The notes under the pieces: model-generated | Told to the model about the DNA's origin: nothing | What the model saw: only the letters and a program-made list of their open reading frames with translations | The model's database searches: none | Part shown: positions 36,239 through 43,168 of the stretch, one piece after another | How positions within the stretch are numbered: position 1 is the first letter of the stretch | Layout of the letters: every line of letters starts with the position of its first letter | Position numbers and translations under genes: made by a program | Virus record (IMG/VR): IMGVR_UViG_3300043411_001266 | Location: 1 to 50,974 of that record | From: a virus | Strand: one strand, 5' to 3' | Length of the DNA: 50,974 nt

Positions 36239-36239
36239 A

Positions 36240-36470
36240 ATGTCACGAGAATATACTAAGGAAATTGAACAGGAAATTGAACAGGAAGTTTGGGGATTGT
36301 ACGATCAGTTTCAAATTGATCGACCAGAAAATTTGCCTGGTAGTAGACAAGTTCTGGCTGTTATTATGGCACTCGGATCGCGTATCAAGAGATTAGAAGA
36401 TGATAATTTTCGTCTTCGAGAATCGTTGGTTAAATTATTCAAACAAGCAGAGTTAAAATATGAAGAATGA
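36240..36470 (+). CDS. Hypothetical coiled-coil protein
   Basis: The 76-residue product begins with an acidic repeat (YTKEIEQEIEQEVWGLYDQF) made by a tandem 12-nt duplication around 36257-36286. It ends in a coiled coil (LGSRIKRLEDDNFRLRESLV). It may dimerise; no function is recognised. Confidence 0.65.
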   Translation: MSREYTKEIEQEIEQEVWGLYDQFQIDRPENLPGSRQVLAVIMALGSRIKRLEDDNFRLRESLVKLFKQAELKYEE

Positions 36471-36670
36471 TAATCATAGAAGGCGTAGAAATGATTAACA
36501 CACCACAATTTGCAGCATTTACTAGACTAAAACAGTTGGTTGAATTAAGGTTGTTTATTCAAACTTCAATAGTAGGACATAAGTGGATGACCGATCAACT
36601 CCATTTGGCAATCGAACGAGAAATGAAATTTATTGAGAATTCAAAAGAAACTTGGAAATTAATAAAATGA
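36467..36670 (+). CDS. Hypothetical helical protein
   Basis: The frame opens with an ATGA overlap at 36467; the ATG at 36491, 8 nt after AAGG, is an equally plausible start. The 67-residue product is helical (FAAFTRLKQLVELRLFIQTS, DQLHLAIEREMKFIENSKET). I do not recognise it. Confidence 0.55.
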   Translation: MIIIEGVEMINTPQFAAFTRLKQLVELRLFIQTSIVGHKWMTDQLHLAIEREMKFIENSKETWKLIK

Positions 36671-37089
36671 AGAATGATATAAAGTGTCCTGGAAAAATTA
36701 CAATTACTAGAACATATAGTTCGGATAACACTCGTCCTGTTCACATCGAAGTTGTTGACGAAAATAGTAGGATTCATGTTATTGAAGTTCGTATGTCGCT
36801 CGAAGCTTTTTCTAGGGCTGTGTTGGGTCAAGGACATATTGAATGTGAACTAGTTGGAAATCCAGAACAGATGTCAAATTTTGGATCGGATAGGGAATTA
36901 GTAGATGTGCGAATTGATTTAGCAGAACACAAAGAAAAAAATCTCTCCGAATTAAAAGATTTGATGACAAGAAAAGTTGCCTCATTTCTTCTCGATGGAT
37001 GGAAATTTCATAGCACAAACGAAAATAATCAGACTCGTTCGACATCAATGATTACAACTTTAGTTAGGTATATAAAGCCAAAAGAATAG
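36667..37089 (+). CDS. Hypothetical protein
   Basis: The start is the ATG in the ATGA overlap at 36667, preferred to an upstream TTG. The 140-residue product has a beta-rich N-terminal half (KITITRTYSSDNTRPVHIEV, HVIEVRMSLEAFSRAVLGQG) and a second segment (LVDVRIDLAEHKEKNLSELK). GWKFHSTNENNQTRSTSMIT near the end resembles short conserved pieces in other phage hypotheticals. Function unknown. Confidence 0.65.
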   Translation: MKNDIKCPGKITITRTYSSDNTRPVHIEVVDENSRIHVIEVRMSLEAFSRAVLGQGHIECELVGNPEQMSNFGSDRELVDVRIDLAEHKEKNLSELKDLMTRKVASFLLDGWKFHSTNENNQTRSTSMITTLVRYIKPKE

Positions 37090-37093
37090 TTAT

Positions 37094-37321
37094 ATGAAAA
37101 AAGTTATAGATGAATTTCTGAATTTAGCAGGATACAAATATGATACTTTAACAAGCATGTCAGAAGGCGCGTCCAATTCTAGGGTGTCATCAGATATTAT
37201 AAAAATTCTAAAGAAACATGAGTCGTGCCTCACGAAAAAACAACGTCATAGAATGGAGTGTATTGAGAAATCTGATAATTGGGACGAATATAAAAATTTA
37301 TTAACTAAAAGGAAAATGTAA
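37094..37321 (+). CDS. Hypothetical small protein
   Basis: The 75-residue product is basic and soluble, with KKVIDEFLNLAGYKYDTLTS, then SRVSSDIIKILKKHESCLTK. No motif is recognised. The stop directly abuts the next ATG. Confidence 0.6.
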   Translation: MKKVIDEFLNLAGYKYDTLTSMSEGASNSRVSSDIIKILKKHESCLTKKQRHRMECIEKSDNWDEYKNLLTKRKM

Positions 37322-37510
37322 ATGACTATTATCTCTTTAATTACTGTACTTGTTGTGGTTGGTGTAATTCTCTGGCTGATTAATACGATGATTCCAATGG
37401 AGGCAACGATCAAGAAAATTTTGAATGCTGTCGTTGTGATCATCGTTGTAGTCTGGCTACTACAATCGTTTGGACTTCTCAGCGCATTGAATACCCCAAT
37501 GATCCGATAA
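37322..37510 (+). CDS. Small two-span membrane protein
   Basis: The 62-residue product has two hydrophobic segments, ISLITVLVVVGVILWLINTM (about residues 4-23) and LNAVVVIIVVVWLLQSFGLL (about 33-52), joined by a short Lys-containing loop. This hairpin layout is common in phage membrane proteins, such as holin-like proteins or small membrane modifiers, and in Thivi_2564-type proteins. Nothing here decides between these. Confidence 0.7.
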   Translation: MTIISLITVLVVVGVILWLINTMIPMEATIKKILNAVVVIIVVVWLLQSFGLLSALNTPMIR

Positions 37511-37539
37511 TAAATTTAGTAGACAATCCAGAAATGGGT

Positions 37540-37613
37540 AGGCGTGTCGGTCGTATGGTTGGACGCAACTCTCTGCGGCTCCGGTTCAATTCCGGTACTT
37601 TTCTTCATATAAC
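37540..37613 (+). tRNA. Degenerate tRNA-like sequence, T-arm intact
   Basis: CCGG-TTCAATT-CCGG (37591-37605) is a perfect T-arm core with the GGTTCAA sequence. The distance from GAAATGG (37541) to ACTTTTC (37607-37613) is close to tRNA size, and these ends pair 5 of 7. A D-like segment TAGGCGTGTCGGTCGT is present. However, I cannot draw a normal anticodon arm with a 7-nt loop and U33. It may be a decayed tRNA or a chance match. Confidence 0.25.
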
Positions 37614-37657
37614 TAATTGAATCCATTAAGGAATAAAACATCTTAAATTTGCTTGTG

Positions 37658-37686
37658 TTGTAGTGCAAAACGCGCTACATTATAAC
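37658..37686 (+). promoter_or_regulatory. Promoter with operator-like hairpin, upstream of 37726
   Basis: TTGTAG (37658-37663), a 17-nt spacer and TATAAC (37681-37686) form a sigma70-like promoter. Inside it GTAGTGC-AAAAC-GCGCTAC (37660-37678) is a near-perfect 7-bp inverted repeat that could be an operator. Directly downstream AGCCAA-AATTGA-TTGGCT (37690-37707) is a perfect 6-bp hairpin in the 5' leader, followed by GGAG. Confidence 0.55.
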
Positions 37687-37725
37687 TGTAGCCAAAATTG
37701 ATTGGCTGAATGGAGACATTATACA

Positions 37726-38319
37726 ATGACAAAAGAACAATACATCCCAAAGAACGTCGAAAAGACATTCATTGATCCGACTGGATTTGTGAAGGTTTAC
37801 TTCCACACTAGCGAGATAAGTGGTGAGCCATGCGCGATTGCTTACACTGGAAAGAAAAGTAAGCCAGCATTTAATTTCCGATTCAAAACTTCGGAACAGA
37901 GAGAAAGTTTTGTTCAGGACAAATTAAATTATATCCTCGAAAACCATGCTAGAAATGAAGCTTACAAACTTCAACAAAGATTGGACAGGACCGAAGGTGC
38001 GGAAAAATATTCCAAAGAAATTAAGGTTGGTGATTTGTTCTGCTACACATTCAGTTACAACATGACATTTAATCACTTTTACCAAGTGGTCAGATTGGTC
38101 AAGGGAAGAAAAATTGAAGTTGTTAAAATCTCTTACGAGTATGTCTCAGGAGACGGTCATTGTGGTTCGGTGGTTGCGGTTCCAGTGAGTGGGGAAGAAT
38201 TAAAAAACAAAACTCCGATTGAAGCTAGGGTGGTTGGAAACAAATCAATCAGCGTCGAGGGAAAAGTGGCACAATACACAACAGTCGAACAGAAACATTA
38301 CGAAAACCATTTGGATTAA
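37726..38319 (+). CDS. Hypothetical protein
   Basis: The ATG at 37726 follows TGGAGAC by 8 nt; an upstream TTG is less likely. The 197-residue product has a helical first half (FKTSEQRESFVQDKLNYILE) and a beta-rich second half (VGDLFCYTFSYNMTFNHFYQ, then VVRLVKGRKIEVVKISYEYV). The YSYNMTFxxFYQVV block resembles a recurring phage/plasmid family of unknown role. The stop overlaps the ATG of the ribbon-helix-helix gene. Confidence 0.75.
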   Translation: MTKEQYIPKNVEKTFIDPTGFVKVYFHTSEISGEPCAIAYTGKKSKPAFNFRFKTSEQRESFVQDKLNYILENHARNEAYKLQQRLDRTEGAEKYSKEIKVGDLFCYTFSYNMTFNHFYQVVRLVKGRKIEVVKISYEYVSGDGHCGSVVAVPVSGEELKNKTPIEARVVGNKSISVEGKVAQYTTVEQKHYENHLD

Positions 38320-38531
38320 TGATGAACAGTAAACCAGGAAAAACTCCAACATCGTTTCGTTTCTCAAAAGAGACGAATCGATTGCTCAAAATTCTCTGCG
38401 AATCGTGGGGAGTCAATCGAAACGAGGCGGTCGAGAGAGCAATTGCGCTATCGACATTTATGGATAGTGTGGTGCAGGTTGAGACAATGAGTGGTTTGAA
38501 GGTGGAAGAATTTTTAAATTCTAAGATTTAA
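38319..38531 (+). CDS. Ribbon-helix-helix (CopG/Arc-like) regulator
   Basis: The 70-residue product has the ribbon-helix-helix pattern: a short beta strand with basic/polar residues (PTSFRFSKETNRLLKIL), then a second helix after a Gly turn (CESWGVNRNEAVERAIAL). Such proteins dimerise and insert the antiparallel strand into the DNA major groove. It lies between the 37658 promoter/operator and the 38535 promoter, both of which contain inverted repeats, and could autoregulate or control either (inference). The in-frame ATG at 38322 is an alternative start. Confidence 0.8.
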   Translation: MMNSKPGKTPTSFRFSKETNRLLKILCESWGVNRNEAVERAIALSTFMDSVVQVETMSGLKVEEFLNSKI

Positions 38532-38534
38532 TAT

Positions 38535-38563
38535 TTGACAAGTTTTGATTAATTGTATATGGT
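38535..38563 (+). promoter_or_regulatory. Sigma70-like promoter of a small RNA
   Basis: TTGACA (38535-38540), a 17-nt spacer AGTTTTGATTAATTGTA and TATGGT (38558-38563) are seen. The spacer start matches the AGTTTGGAT of the 27992 and 33975 promoters. The predicted start near 38570 is the first base of a long stem. Confidence 0.65.
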
Positions 38564-38569
38564 TTGTCG

Positions 38570-38648
38570 GTAGTCCACTATTGGGAATATCTACACAATA
38601 ACTCTGCCTTACGGGGTGGATGGGTTGACTGATAGTGGACTGCTTTTT
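38570..38648 (+). ncRNA. Candidate phage small RNA with terminal stem and U-tract
   Basis: A 12-bp stem (38570-38581 with 38632-38643; GTAGTCCACTAT / ATAGTGGACTGC with one wobble) closes a 50-nt interior and is followed by TTTTT (38644-38648), as in an intrinsic terminator. Inside, ATCTAC (38589-38594) pairs with GTGGAT (38616-38621). A strong-looking promoter places the transcription start at the first base of the stem. The result is a compact RNA of about 79 nt. No ORF fills this interval. It may instead be an attenuator for the 38661 gene. I do not recognise the family. Confidence 0.65.
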
Positions 38649-38660
38649 GGATAATTAATC

Positions 38661-38849
38661 ATGAAAGAACTTGGTGATTCAGACTCAATCACATTCGGGA
38701 CTCATAAAGGAAAGAAGTTGGAATTTGTTCCCGCGCATTATTTACTTTGGCTACTCGAACAAGAATGGTTAGAAGAAAAATATCCAGAATTATTTGAATA
38801 CATCTCAAACAGAGAACAGCAATTAGAGGATGAGAAAAGTGGAAGATAA
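38661..38849 (+). CDS. DUF3820-like small protein
   Basis: The 62-residue product contains ITFGTHKGKKLEFVPAHYLL and WLLEQEWLEEKYPELFEYI. The F-G-h-KGkkLedVP--YL-WLl pattern is the DUF3820 family, found in phages and bacteria. The biochemical role is not established. It overlaps the next gene by 20 nt. Confidence 0.85.
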   Translation: MKELGDSDSITFGTHKGKKLEFVPAHYLLWLLEQEWLEEKYPELFEYISNREQQLEDEKSGR

Positions 38850-39030
38850 TCTCGATAAAAAAGAAGGCCGCGAAATTGGCTTTATTACAATTTTCAAAAA
38901 TGGTATGGTTGCAGTTTGTGATCGAGACGGTCAACAAATGCCTTGGCTTCAAGGCAAATATTCTGAGATGGAACCTTTAATTTGTGAAGCGATTGGAAAG
39001 CAAAAATATTTACCTGAGATAATTTTATAA
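38830..39030 (+). CDS. Hypothetical small protein
   Basis: The ATG at 38830 follows TTAGAGG closely and overlaps the DUF3820-like gene. The 66-residue product is a short alpha/beta protein (GREIGFITIFKNGMVAVCDR, LQGKYSEMEPLICEAIGKQK). Nothing is recognised. Confidence 0.6.
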   Translation: MRKVEDNLDKKEGREIGFITIFKNGMVAVCDRDGQQMPWLQGKYSEMEPLICEAIGKQKYLPEIIL

Positions 39031-39041
39031 ACTAAAAGGAA

Positions 39042-40214
39042 ATGAAAATGATAACGACTAAACAAATAACATTAGTAGTGGTTGGTTTTGCAGCCGTTGT
39101 GTTGCTACTTTTGAGCAACAAAGTCTGGGAAACCAACAACGCCGGTTACATGCAAGTTAAACAAGATGCGATATCCGGAGAAATGTCAGTTCGTCTTGAG
39201 CCTGGTATGTATTACCAAGGATTTGCAAACATCACTACCTACAACGTGGCAGATGTTTATGATTTCAATTCCCCAGATTCGCAAATTAATGTAAGATTCA
39301 CAGACGCATCAGTTGCAAATATCGGTGGGCAAATAACATACAGATTACCAACAACTCAGGCTGAGGTGCTAAAGATTCATAAAGACTTTAGATCTTATGA
39401 ACCAATTCACAACAATATTATCAGACAGGTTGTAGCCGCTGCACTTAAACAAAGTGCAACTTATTTTACCGCCGAAGAGGTGTACTCGACACGTCGATCT
39501 GATTTTATTGATTTAGTAAATGATCAGATTAAGTTCGGAATTTATGCTACATCATATACAGAAGAGTGGAAGAAAGATGAAAATGGGGATGCAAATTTAA
39601 TTCGTCGGGTCAATTATCAAAGTGACAAAGATGGTCATCCGATTGTGTCAGAAGAAAGTGCATTTCACATATACGGAATCGAACTGATCCAGTTTGTGGT
39701 GGGTGATGTTGATTTCGATGAAAAAACAGACGCTCTGATTGCTAAAAGAAAAGAAGCTGAACAAGAACGTGTTGTCGCAAAAGCAAATGCCGAGAGAGCT
39801 AAGCAGGATACTATTACGGCTGTTGAACAAGGGAAAGCAAAGGTTGCTCTAGCCGAAGCCGCTGCACTGGTTGATAAGAAAACCGCTGTTGTAGCCGCTG
39901 AGAAAGAAACCGCAATTGCTGAACAGGTTGCGCTTCAAGCTGAACAACAAAAACGCGCCATCATTGCAAAGGGTGAAGCCGATGCGACCGCCGCGAAACT
40001 AAAGGTTGCCGCTGGTCTATCTCCACTTGAGAAAGCTAACATCGACAAGGATACAGCGATTGGTGTAGCCGCTGAACTTGCTAAGGTGAGGTTCCCACAA
40101 CTTATGGTCATTGGTGGTGGTTCGAACGGTGGTGCTATCAATCCATTCGATGCAGTTGGTTTAAAATCTCTCATCGATATCAGCAAAGATTTAAGTAATG
40201 GGGTTGCCAAATGA
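39042..40214 (+). CDS. SPFH/prohibitin-like membrane protein
   Basis: The 390-residue product starts with an N-terminal signal anchor (ITLVVVGFAAVVLLLLSN, residues about 8-26). An SPFH/band-7 domain follows to about residue 220 (RLEPGMYYQGFANITTYNVA, then VRFTDASVANIGGQITYRLP). Then comes a long Ala/Glu/Lys/Arg coiled coil (KRKEAEQERVVAKANAERAK). The C-terminus is Gly/Asn-rich. Prohibitin/HflK-type SPFH proteins form large membrane-bound ring or cage assemblies. In T4-like phages a comparable protein is rare but known; a role in membrane integrity or lysis timing is inferred only. AAAGGA precedes the ATG, and it overlaps the next small membrane gene by 4 nt. Confidence 0.85.
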   Translation: MKMITTKQITLVVVGFAAVVLLLLSNKVWETNNAGYMQVKQDAISGEMSVRLEPGMYYQGFANITTYNVADVYDFNSPDSQINVRFTDASVANIGGQITYRLPTTQAEVLKIHKDFRSYEPIHNNIIRQVVAAALKQSATYFTAEEVYSTRRSDFIDLVNDQIKFGIYATSYTEEWKKDENGDANLIRRVNYQSDKDGHPIVSEESAFHIYGIELIQFVVGDVDFDEKTDALIAKRKEAEQERVVAKANAERAKQDTITAVEQGKAKVALAEAAALVDKKTAVVAAEKETAIAEQVALQAEQQKRAIIAKGEADATAAKLKVAAGLSPLEKANIDKDTAIGVAAELAKVRFPQLMVIGGGSNGGAINPFDAVGLKSLIDISKDLSNGVAK

Positions 40215-40375
40215 TAAAACTAATCGCTAACATATCCTGTGGGGCATTAGCCCTATGGGTCTTTTACTCTATTTTTTATTTCAGAGTATTTCCGAGGATG
40301 ATTAATCACTATCGAGTGGTTACTAAGAGACAACGGAAGTATGATTCAGATATTGATGAGATCAAAAAATTATGA
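40211..40375 (+). CDS. Small membrane protein, 54 residues
   Basis: This frame joins the SPFH gene and the 40372 gene by ATGA overlaps at both ends. The product begins MIKLIANISCGALALWVFYS and IFYFRVFPRM, one membrane span, followed by a basic, hydrophilic tail (RVVTKRQRKYDSDIDEIKKL). Position suggests it works with the SPFH protein (inference). Confidence 0.65.
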   Translation: MIKLIANISCGALALWVFYSIFYFRVFPRMINHYRVVTKRQRKYDSDIDEIKKL

Positions 40376-40743
40376 AAATAAAAAATCCTCGTCGTAGAGT
40401 TCATGTTGTAATAACCTTTACCGATAACACAACATCCGAGGCTTGGATGGAAGTGTTAGATCATGGCCACGTTCTTCGATTCTTTAAGAGTATTGACGAG
40501 GACGATTGCATTGCATCAAGTACGATGAAAGATTGGACAATCAAAAAGTATGTCAACATAACTCAAGTTTTAAATGATTGGCAAAAGGAGCTTGGGTTCG
40601 AACCGATTATCTCTAGTGACGTTCACGATCTAACCAAAAGAATTTTTTCTGCCCTGATGAGCTATGCTCGACTCAATGAAACATTCGATGAAGACGGCGC
40701 AGCAATTATCACAATTAAAGATTTGGAAAAGTTTGGAGAATAA
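40372..40743 (+). CDS. Hypothetical protein ending LEKFGE
   Basis: The 123-residue product has a beta-rich start (RRRVHVVITFTDNTTSEAWM) and helical C-terminal half (DLTKRIFSALMSYARLNETF). It ends IKDLEKFGE, very like the end of the next protein (FEELKKFGE), which suggests that the tail was duplicated. The codons of that tail contain GGAG and serve as the ribosome site of the next gene. Confidence 0.7.
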   Translation: MKIKNPRRRVHVVITFTDNTTSEAWMEVLDHGHVLRFFKSIDEDDCIASSTMKDWTIKKYVNITQVLNDWQKELGFEPIISSDVHDLTKRIFSALMSYARLNETFDEDGAAIITIKDLEKFGE

Positions 40744-40970
40744 TGATGAGTAAACTAATCGAAGAATTTAAACGAGTATATGGAGCGCCAAGAAACGGAG
40801 AAAAATTTTCTGATTTCGAACTTCAAATTCTGGGACATTGGCAAATTTGTTATGTTACTATTTTAGAAAGTATGAGAGAGGTAGCTCGTGGAACAATATT
40901 GTCCAGTGGAGAAAACTGGTCCAATGTGTTGAATATTGATTTCGAAGAACTAAAAAAGTTTGGGGAGTAG
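40743..40970 (+). CDS. Hypothetical protein ending LKKFGE
   Basis: The ATG at 40743 overlaps the preceding stop; the ATG at 40746 is equally possible. The 75-residue product (LIEEFKRVYGAPRNGEKFSD, LESMREVARGTILSSGENWS) shares the C-terminal -L-KFGE with its neighbour. Function unknown. Its final AAGTTTGGGGAG again doubles as the ribosome site of the following gene. Confidence 0.65.
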   Translation: MMSKLIEEFKRVYGAPRNGEKFSDFELQILGHWQICYVTILESMREVARGTILSSGENWSNVLNIDFEELKKFGE

Positions 40971-40972
40971 AT

Positions 40973-41185
40973 ATGGCAACTTTTTGTATGGTGTCTAATC
41001 AAATCAATGTCAGGGAGGTTGTGTATGGATCACATAAGATAAACCTAATCCAACCCCTGTTATACAACACAATAAAATTTCCAGATAAACGTGCAATTGA
41101 TTTAGCAAAGTCACTGACACATCATCCAAGTTCATTTTTTGAATTGATGTTTAATACGGCTGCATTAAAAATAGAATTGAAATGA
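40973..41185 (+). CDS. Hypothetical small protein
   Basis: The 70-residue product reads ATFCMVSNQINVREVVYGSH, then DKRAIDLAKSLTHHPSSFFE. No domain is recognised. The ATG lies a few nt after GGGGAG. The stop overlaps the next ATG by 4 nt. Confidence 0.65.
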   Translation: MATFCMVSNQINVREVVYGSHKINLIQPLLYNTIKFPDKRAIDLAKSLTHHPSSFFELMFNTAALKIELK

Positions 41186-41409
41186 AGATCTACGGTAGGG
41201 GCAAAAATCTAGACTGTCTACTTCTAGTCAATGGAGACTATGTGGAAAATGGTGCTTATCGAGGGAAAATTAATAAGCAAGGAAATTTTGAGATTATCAA
41301 TCCCGATACAGGCAGAAAGAAAATAGCAAAGTATCTAGGTGAAGCTCCAAAAGGTGAGCATTATAATGACATCCTTGAGAAGTTTAGAAAACAGAGAAAA
41401 TCAAAATGA
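41182..41409 (+). CDS. Hypothetical basic small protein
   Basis: The 75-residue product is beta-rich and basic (NLDCLLLVNGDYVENGAYRG, FEIINPDTGRKKIAKYLGEA) and ends in a Lys/Arg tail. It resembles small KOW/SH3-like barrels in pattern, but this is only an impression. Confidence 0.6.
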   Translation: MKIYGRGKNLDCLLLVNGDYVENGAYRGKINKQGNFEIINPDTGRKKIAKYLGEAPKGEHYNDILEKFRKQRKSK

Positions 41410-41690
41410 CCATTTTTGTTGCTTGGGCAGTTGCGGGTTTCTGGTTCGGTGCTTGGATAAAGCTTTGTGGGGAAGAAAGTAACATGCGCTTATTTCCAAT
41501 TGTCAGTATGAACGATCCAAAATATACAGATGTCACCAACACTATTCAGTTTAAGATTCATCTGAATTTTGATTTTCTGTTCGATAGAAAATTGCAAAAT
41601 TTTGGTGAACATAGTTTTGAAAACAATCTTCAACTGGACCCAATCAAAAAATTACTTCAAAATAGTAGACAGGTAGAAATTTATGAGTGA
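41406..41690 (+). CDS. Hypothetical protein with hydrophobic N-terminus
   Basis: The frame starts with an ATGA overlap and a hydrophobic segment (TIFVAWAVAGFWFGAWIKLC) that could anchor it in the membrane. An internal ATG at 41484, preceded by GGGGAAG, would give a 68-residue soluble form (RLFPIVSMNDPKYTDVTNTI). The C-terminal part is soluble. Function unknown. Confidence 0.55.
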   Translation: MTIFVAWAVAGFWFGAWIKLCGEESNMRLFPIVSMNDPKYTDVTNTIQFKIHLNFDFLFDRKLQNFGEHSFENNLQLDPIKKLLQNSRQVEIYE

Positions 41691-41919
41691 TAAAGACGCA
41701 ACATATATGACCACAGAGGCCGCATTTCTATGTACGACATCCAACAAAACCAGATCTATTATCATGGATCACACTTATAATAAAATTCCATTTCAATTGA
41801 TGTCGAAGGTTGAGAAGTTATACAAGCACGATCTGTATTGGTTGTGGGATAAGGCTGGTCAAGACACATACATTTGTAATTTAATTAGACATCCGGACAT
41901 GAGGATGGATTTTCAATGA
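41683..41919 (+). CDS. Hypothetical protein
   Basis: The 78-residue product (TEAAFLCTTSNKTRSIIMDH, EKLYKHDLYWLWDKAGQDTY) has no recognised domain. It overlaps its left neighbour by 8 nt and the first array gene by 4 nt. It lacks the two-helix pattern of the array and marks its left border. Confidence 0.6.
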   Translation: MSDKDATYMTTEAAFLCTTSNKTRSIIMDHTYNKIPFQLMSKVEKLYKHDLYWLWDKAGQDTYICNLIRHPDMRMDFQ

Positions 41920-42083
41920 TCAACGAAACTCTAATTGATGTGAAATTAAAATTTGTTCTTATACAAACCATATTCAATGTAGTTGATCCACAGTTGAGGA
42001 TAGTTTCAGAAACTATCGAAGATGGATTTTCTGATTTGCTTGATAATACAATGATAGACGTAGATCAAGAAACACAAGAATGA
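41916..42083 (+). CDS. Micro-gene array member 1
   Basis: This 55-codon frame is joined at both ends by ATGA overlaps. The product begins INETLIDVKLKFVLIQTIFN and continues RIVSETIEDGFSDLLDNTM. The first segment is an amphipathic helix with the spacing I..K.K..I of the family. The second matches the family end pattern (I...I..GF...L). It is below the usual length cut-off for gene calling. Confidence 0.6.
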   Translation: MINETLIDVKLKFVLIQTIFNVVDPQLRIVSETIEDGFSDLLDNTMIDVDQETQE

Positions 42084-42265
42084 GCCAATATCCTTATCCC
42101 GAACAAACCAAAATGAGATTGAAACTGGAACAGATTGAGAAAAATCTGTATGCCCAATTAGGACGCTCGAAACTTGCGAGGACCGGCGCAATCAATGGAT
42201 ATCTCTTAGCCCAGGATATTAAAAAACAAATTACACACACTCTACGAAGGGCTGAGTATCGATGA
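42080..42265 (+). CDS. Micro-gene array member 2
   Basis: The 61-residue product reads EQTKMRLKLEQIEKNLYAQL, then LARTGAINGYLLAQDIKKQI. It ends with an Arg-rich helix (THTLRRAEYR). It is more basic than most members. ATGA overlaps on both sides. Confidence 0.6.
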   Translation: MSQYPYPEQTKMRLKLEQIEKNLYAQLGRSKLARTGAINGYLLAQDIKKQITHTLRRAEYR

Positions 42266-42525
42266 AGTGGGATCTCGCAGGACAAATTTATATGAACAGT
42301 CCAATCCAAAAGGACGTTGATTACAAAATTCGTGGTCCGATGGAGCGAATGGTGCTGAATACTGTAAATTTATTCATAATTCCACTAGCTCAAAACATCA
42401 TAAGAGATGCGATTAATAAACGAACGACAGACGATGTTCTACACTATCCTTATTCGGTTAATTTGAATATACTAAAGAATTCGGAACGACCGAGGGTTAT
42501 AAAGAGAAAGCGACTAAAGAAATGA
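42262..42525 (+). CDS. Micro-gene array member 3
   Basis: At 87 residues it is joint longest in the array. The first helix is DVDYKIRGPMERMVLNTVNL, followed by IIPLAQNIIRDAINKRTTDD, and a strongly basic tail (RPRVIKRKRLKK). ATGA overlaps join it to both neighbours. Confidence 0.6.
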   Translation: MKWDLAGQIYMNSPIQKDVDYKIRGPMERMVLNTVNLFIIPLAQNIIRDAINKRTTDDVLHYPYSVNLNILKNSERPRVIKRKRLKK

Positions 42526-42737
42526 AACGCGCATATACAAACAATCCAATTCACTTATTGATAGATCGAACAATTCGCGGAGCATTAAATCTAAACATAA
42601 AAGACTTTATTAGTTATTCTCCATGCCGGACATTCATGATGGTAAATGATAAAGCCAACGTTCTAATTCGATCTTCACAAGTTAAAATGCACTACCCACC
42701 AATTTTTTCTAATTTGGCCACGATATCAAATGAGTGA
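42522..42737 (+). CDS. Micro-gene array member 4
   Basis: The 71-residue product contains PIHLLIDRTIRGALNLNIKD and VNDKANVLIRSSQVKMHYPP. The second block fits the D-KV--LI pattern of the family's C-terminal helix. It stops 6 nt before the next ATG. Confidence 0.6.
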   Translation: MKRAYTNNPIHLLIDRTIRGALNLNIKDFISYSPCRTFMMVNDKANVLIRSSQVKMHYPPIFSNLATISNE

Positions 42738-42743
42738 GAAACC

Positions 42744-42959
42744 ATGAAATCAGTTAGAACAGTCTCTAGAAAAATTCGTTATCGAATTAATACAATGATT
42801 CACGAGGATGTTAGTTTTCGAGTTGAAAACAGTTTTCTCAATGAACATTGTTTAAGAGTGGATAAGATGCATGACAATACAGAAAAACTAATCGGGGAAC
42901 ATTTTAAATTGTTTTTTCGGTTTTCTCGAAGCAAGTTACCAAGGGATTATTTCCGATGA
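42744..42959 (+). CDS. Micro-gene array member 5
   Basis: The 71-residue product has VSRKIRYRINTMIHEDVSFR near its start and RVDKMHDNTEKLIGEHFKLF later. These two blocks align well with the member at 46020 (ARKVDYRISDKM, IHDKVDKFLDEDL), the best evidence of shared descent in the array. GAAACC precedes the ATG, and the stop overlaps the next start. Confidence 0.65.
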   Translation: MKSVRTVSRKIRYRINTMIHEDVSFRVENSFLNEHCLRVDKMHDNTEKLIGEHFKLFFRFSRSKLPRDYFR

Positions 42960-43168
42960 ATATAATGTTAGAAGAGGTTCGAGATAATGTCAGGTATCAT
43001 ATTAGCCTTAAGATATATGATATGCTAATTGTACAATCTCCATTGAGAAACCGTGAGAGAGATTTACATCCATATCAATTACTCCACAAAAATGCAGAGA
43101 TATTGAATAACGAACAATTGCAAAATTATTTTGCAGGTCTTCGCGAGATAAGGTATGAAAAAATTTGA
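42956..43168 (+). CDS. Micro-gene array member 6
   Basis: The 70-residue product reads EEVRDNVRYHISLKIYDMLI, then LHPYQLLHKNAEILNNEQLQ and NYFAGLREIR. The NYFAGL end corresponds to NYFVGL in the member at 46020. It overlaps the next gene by 14 nt. Confidence 0.65.
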   Translation: MNIMLEEVRDNVRYHISLKIYDMLIVQSPLRNRERDLHPYQLLHKNAEILNNEQLQNYFAGLREIRYEKI

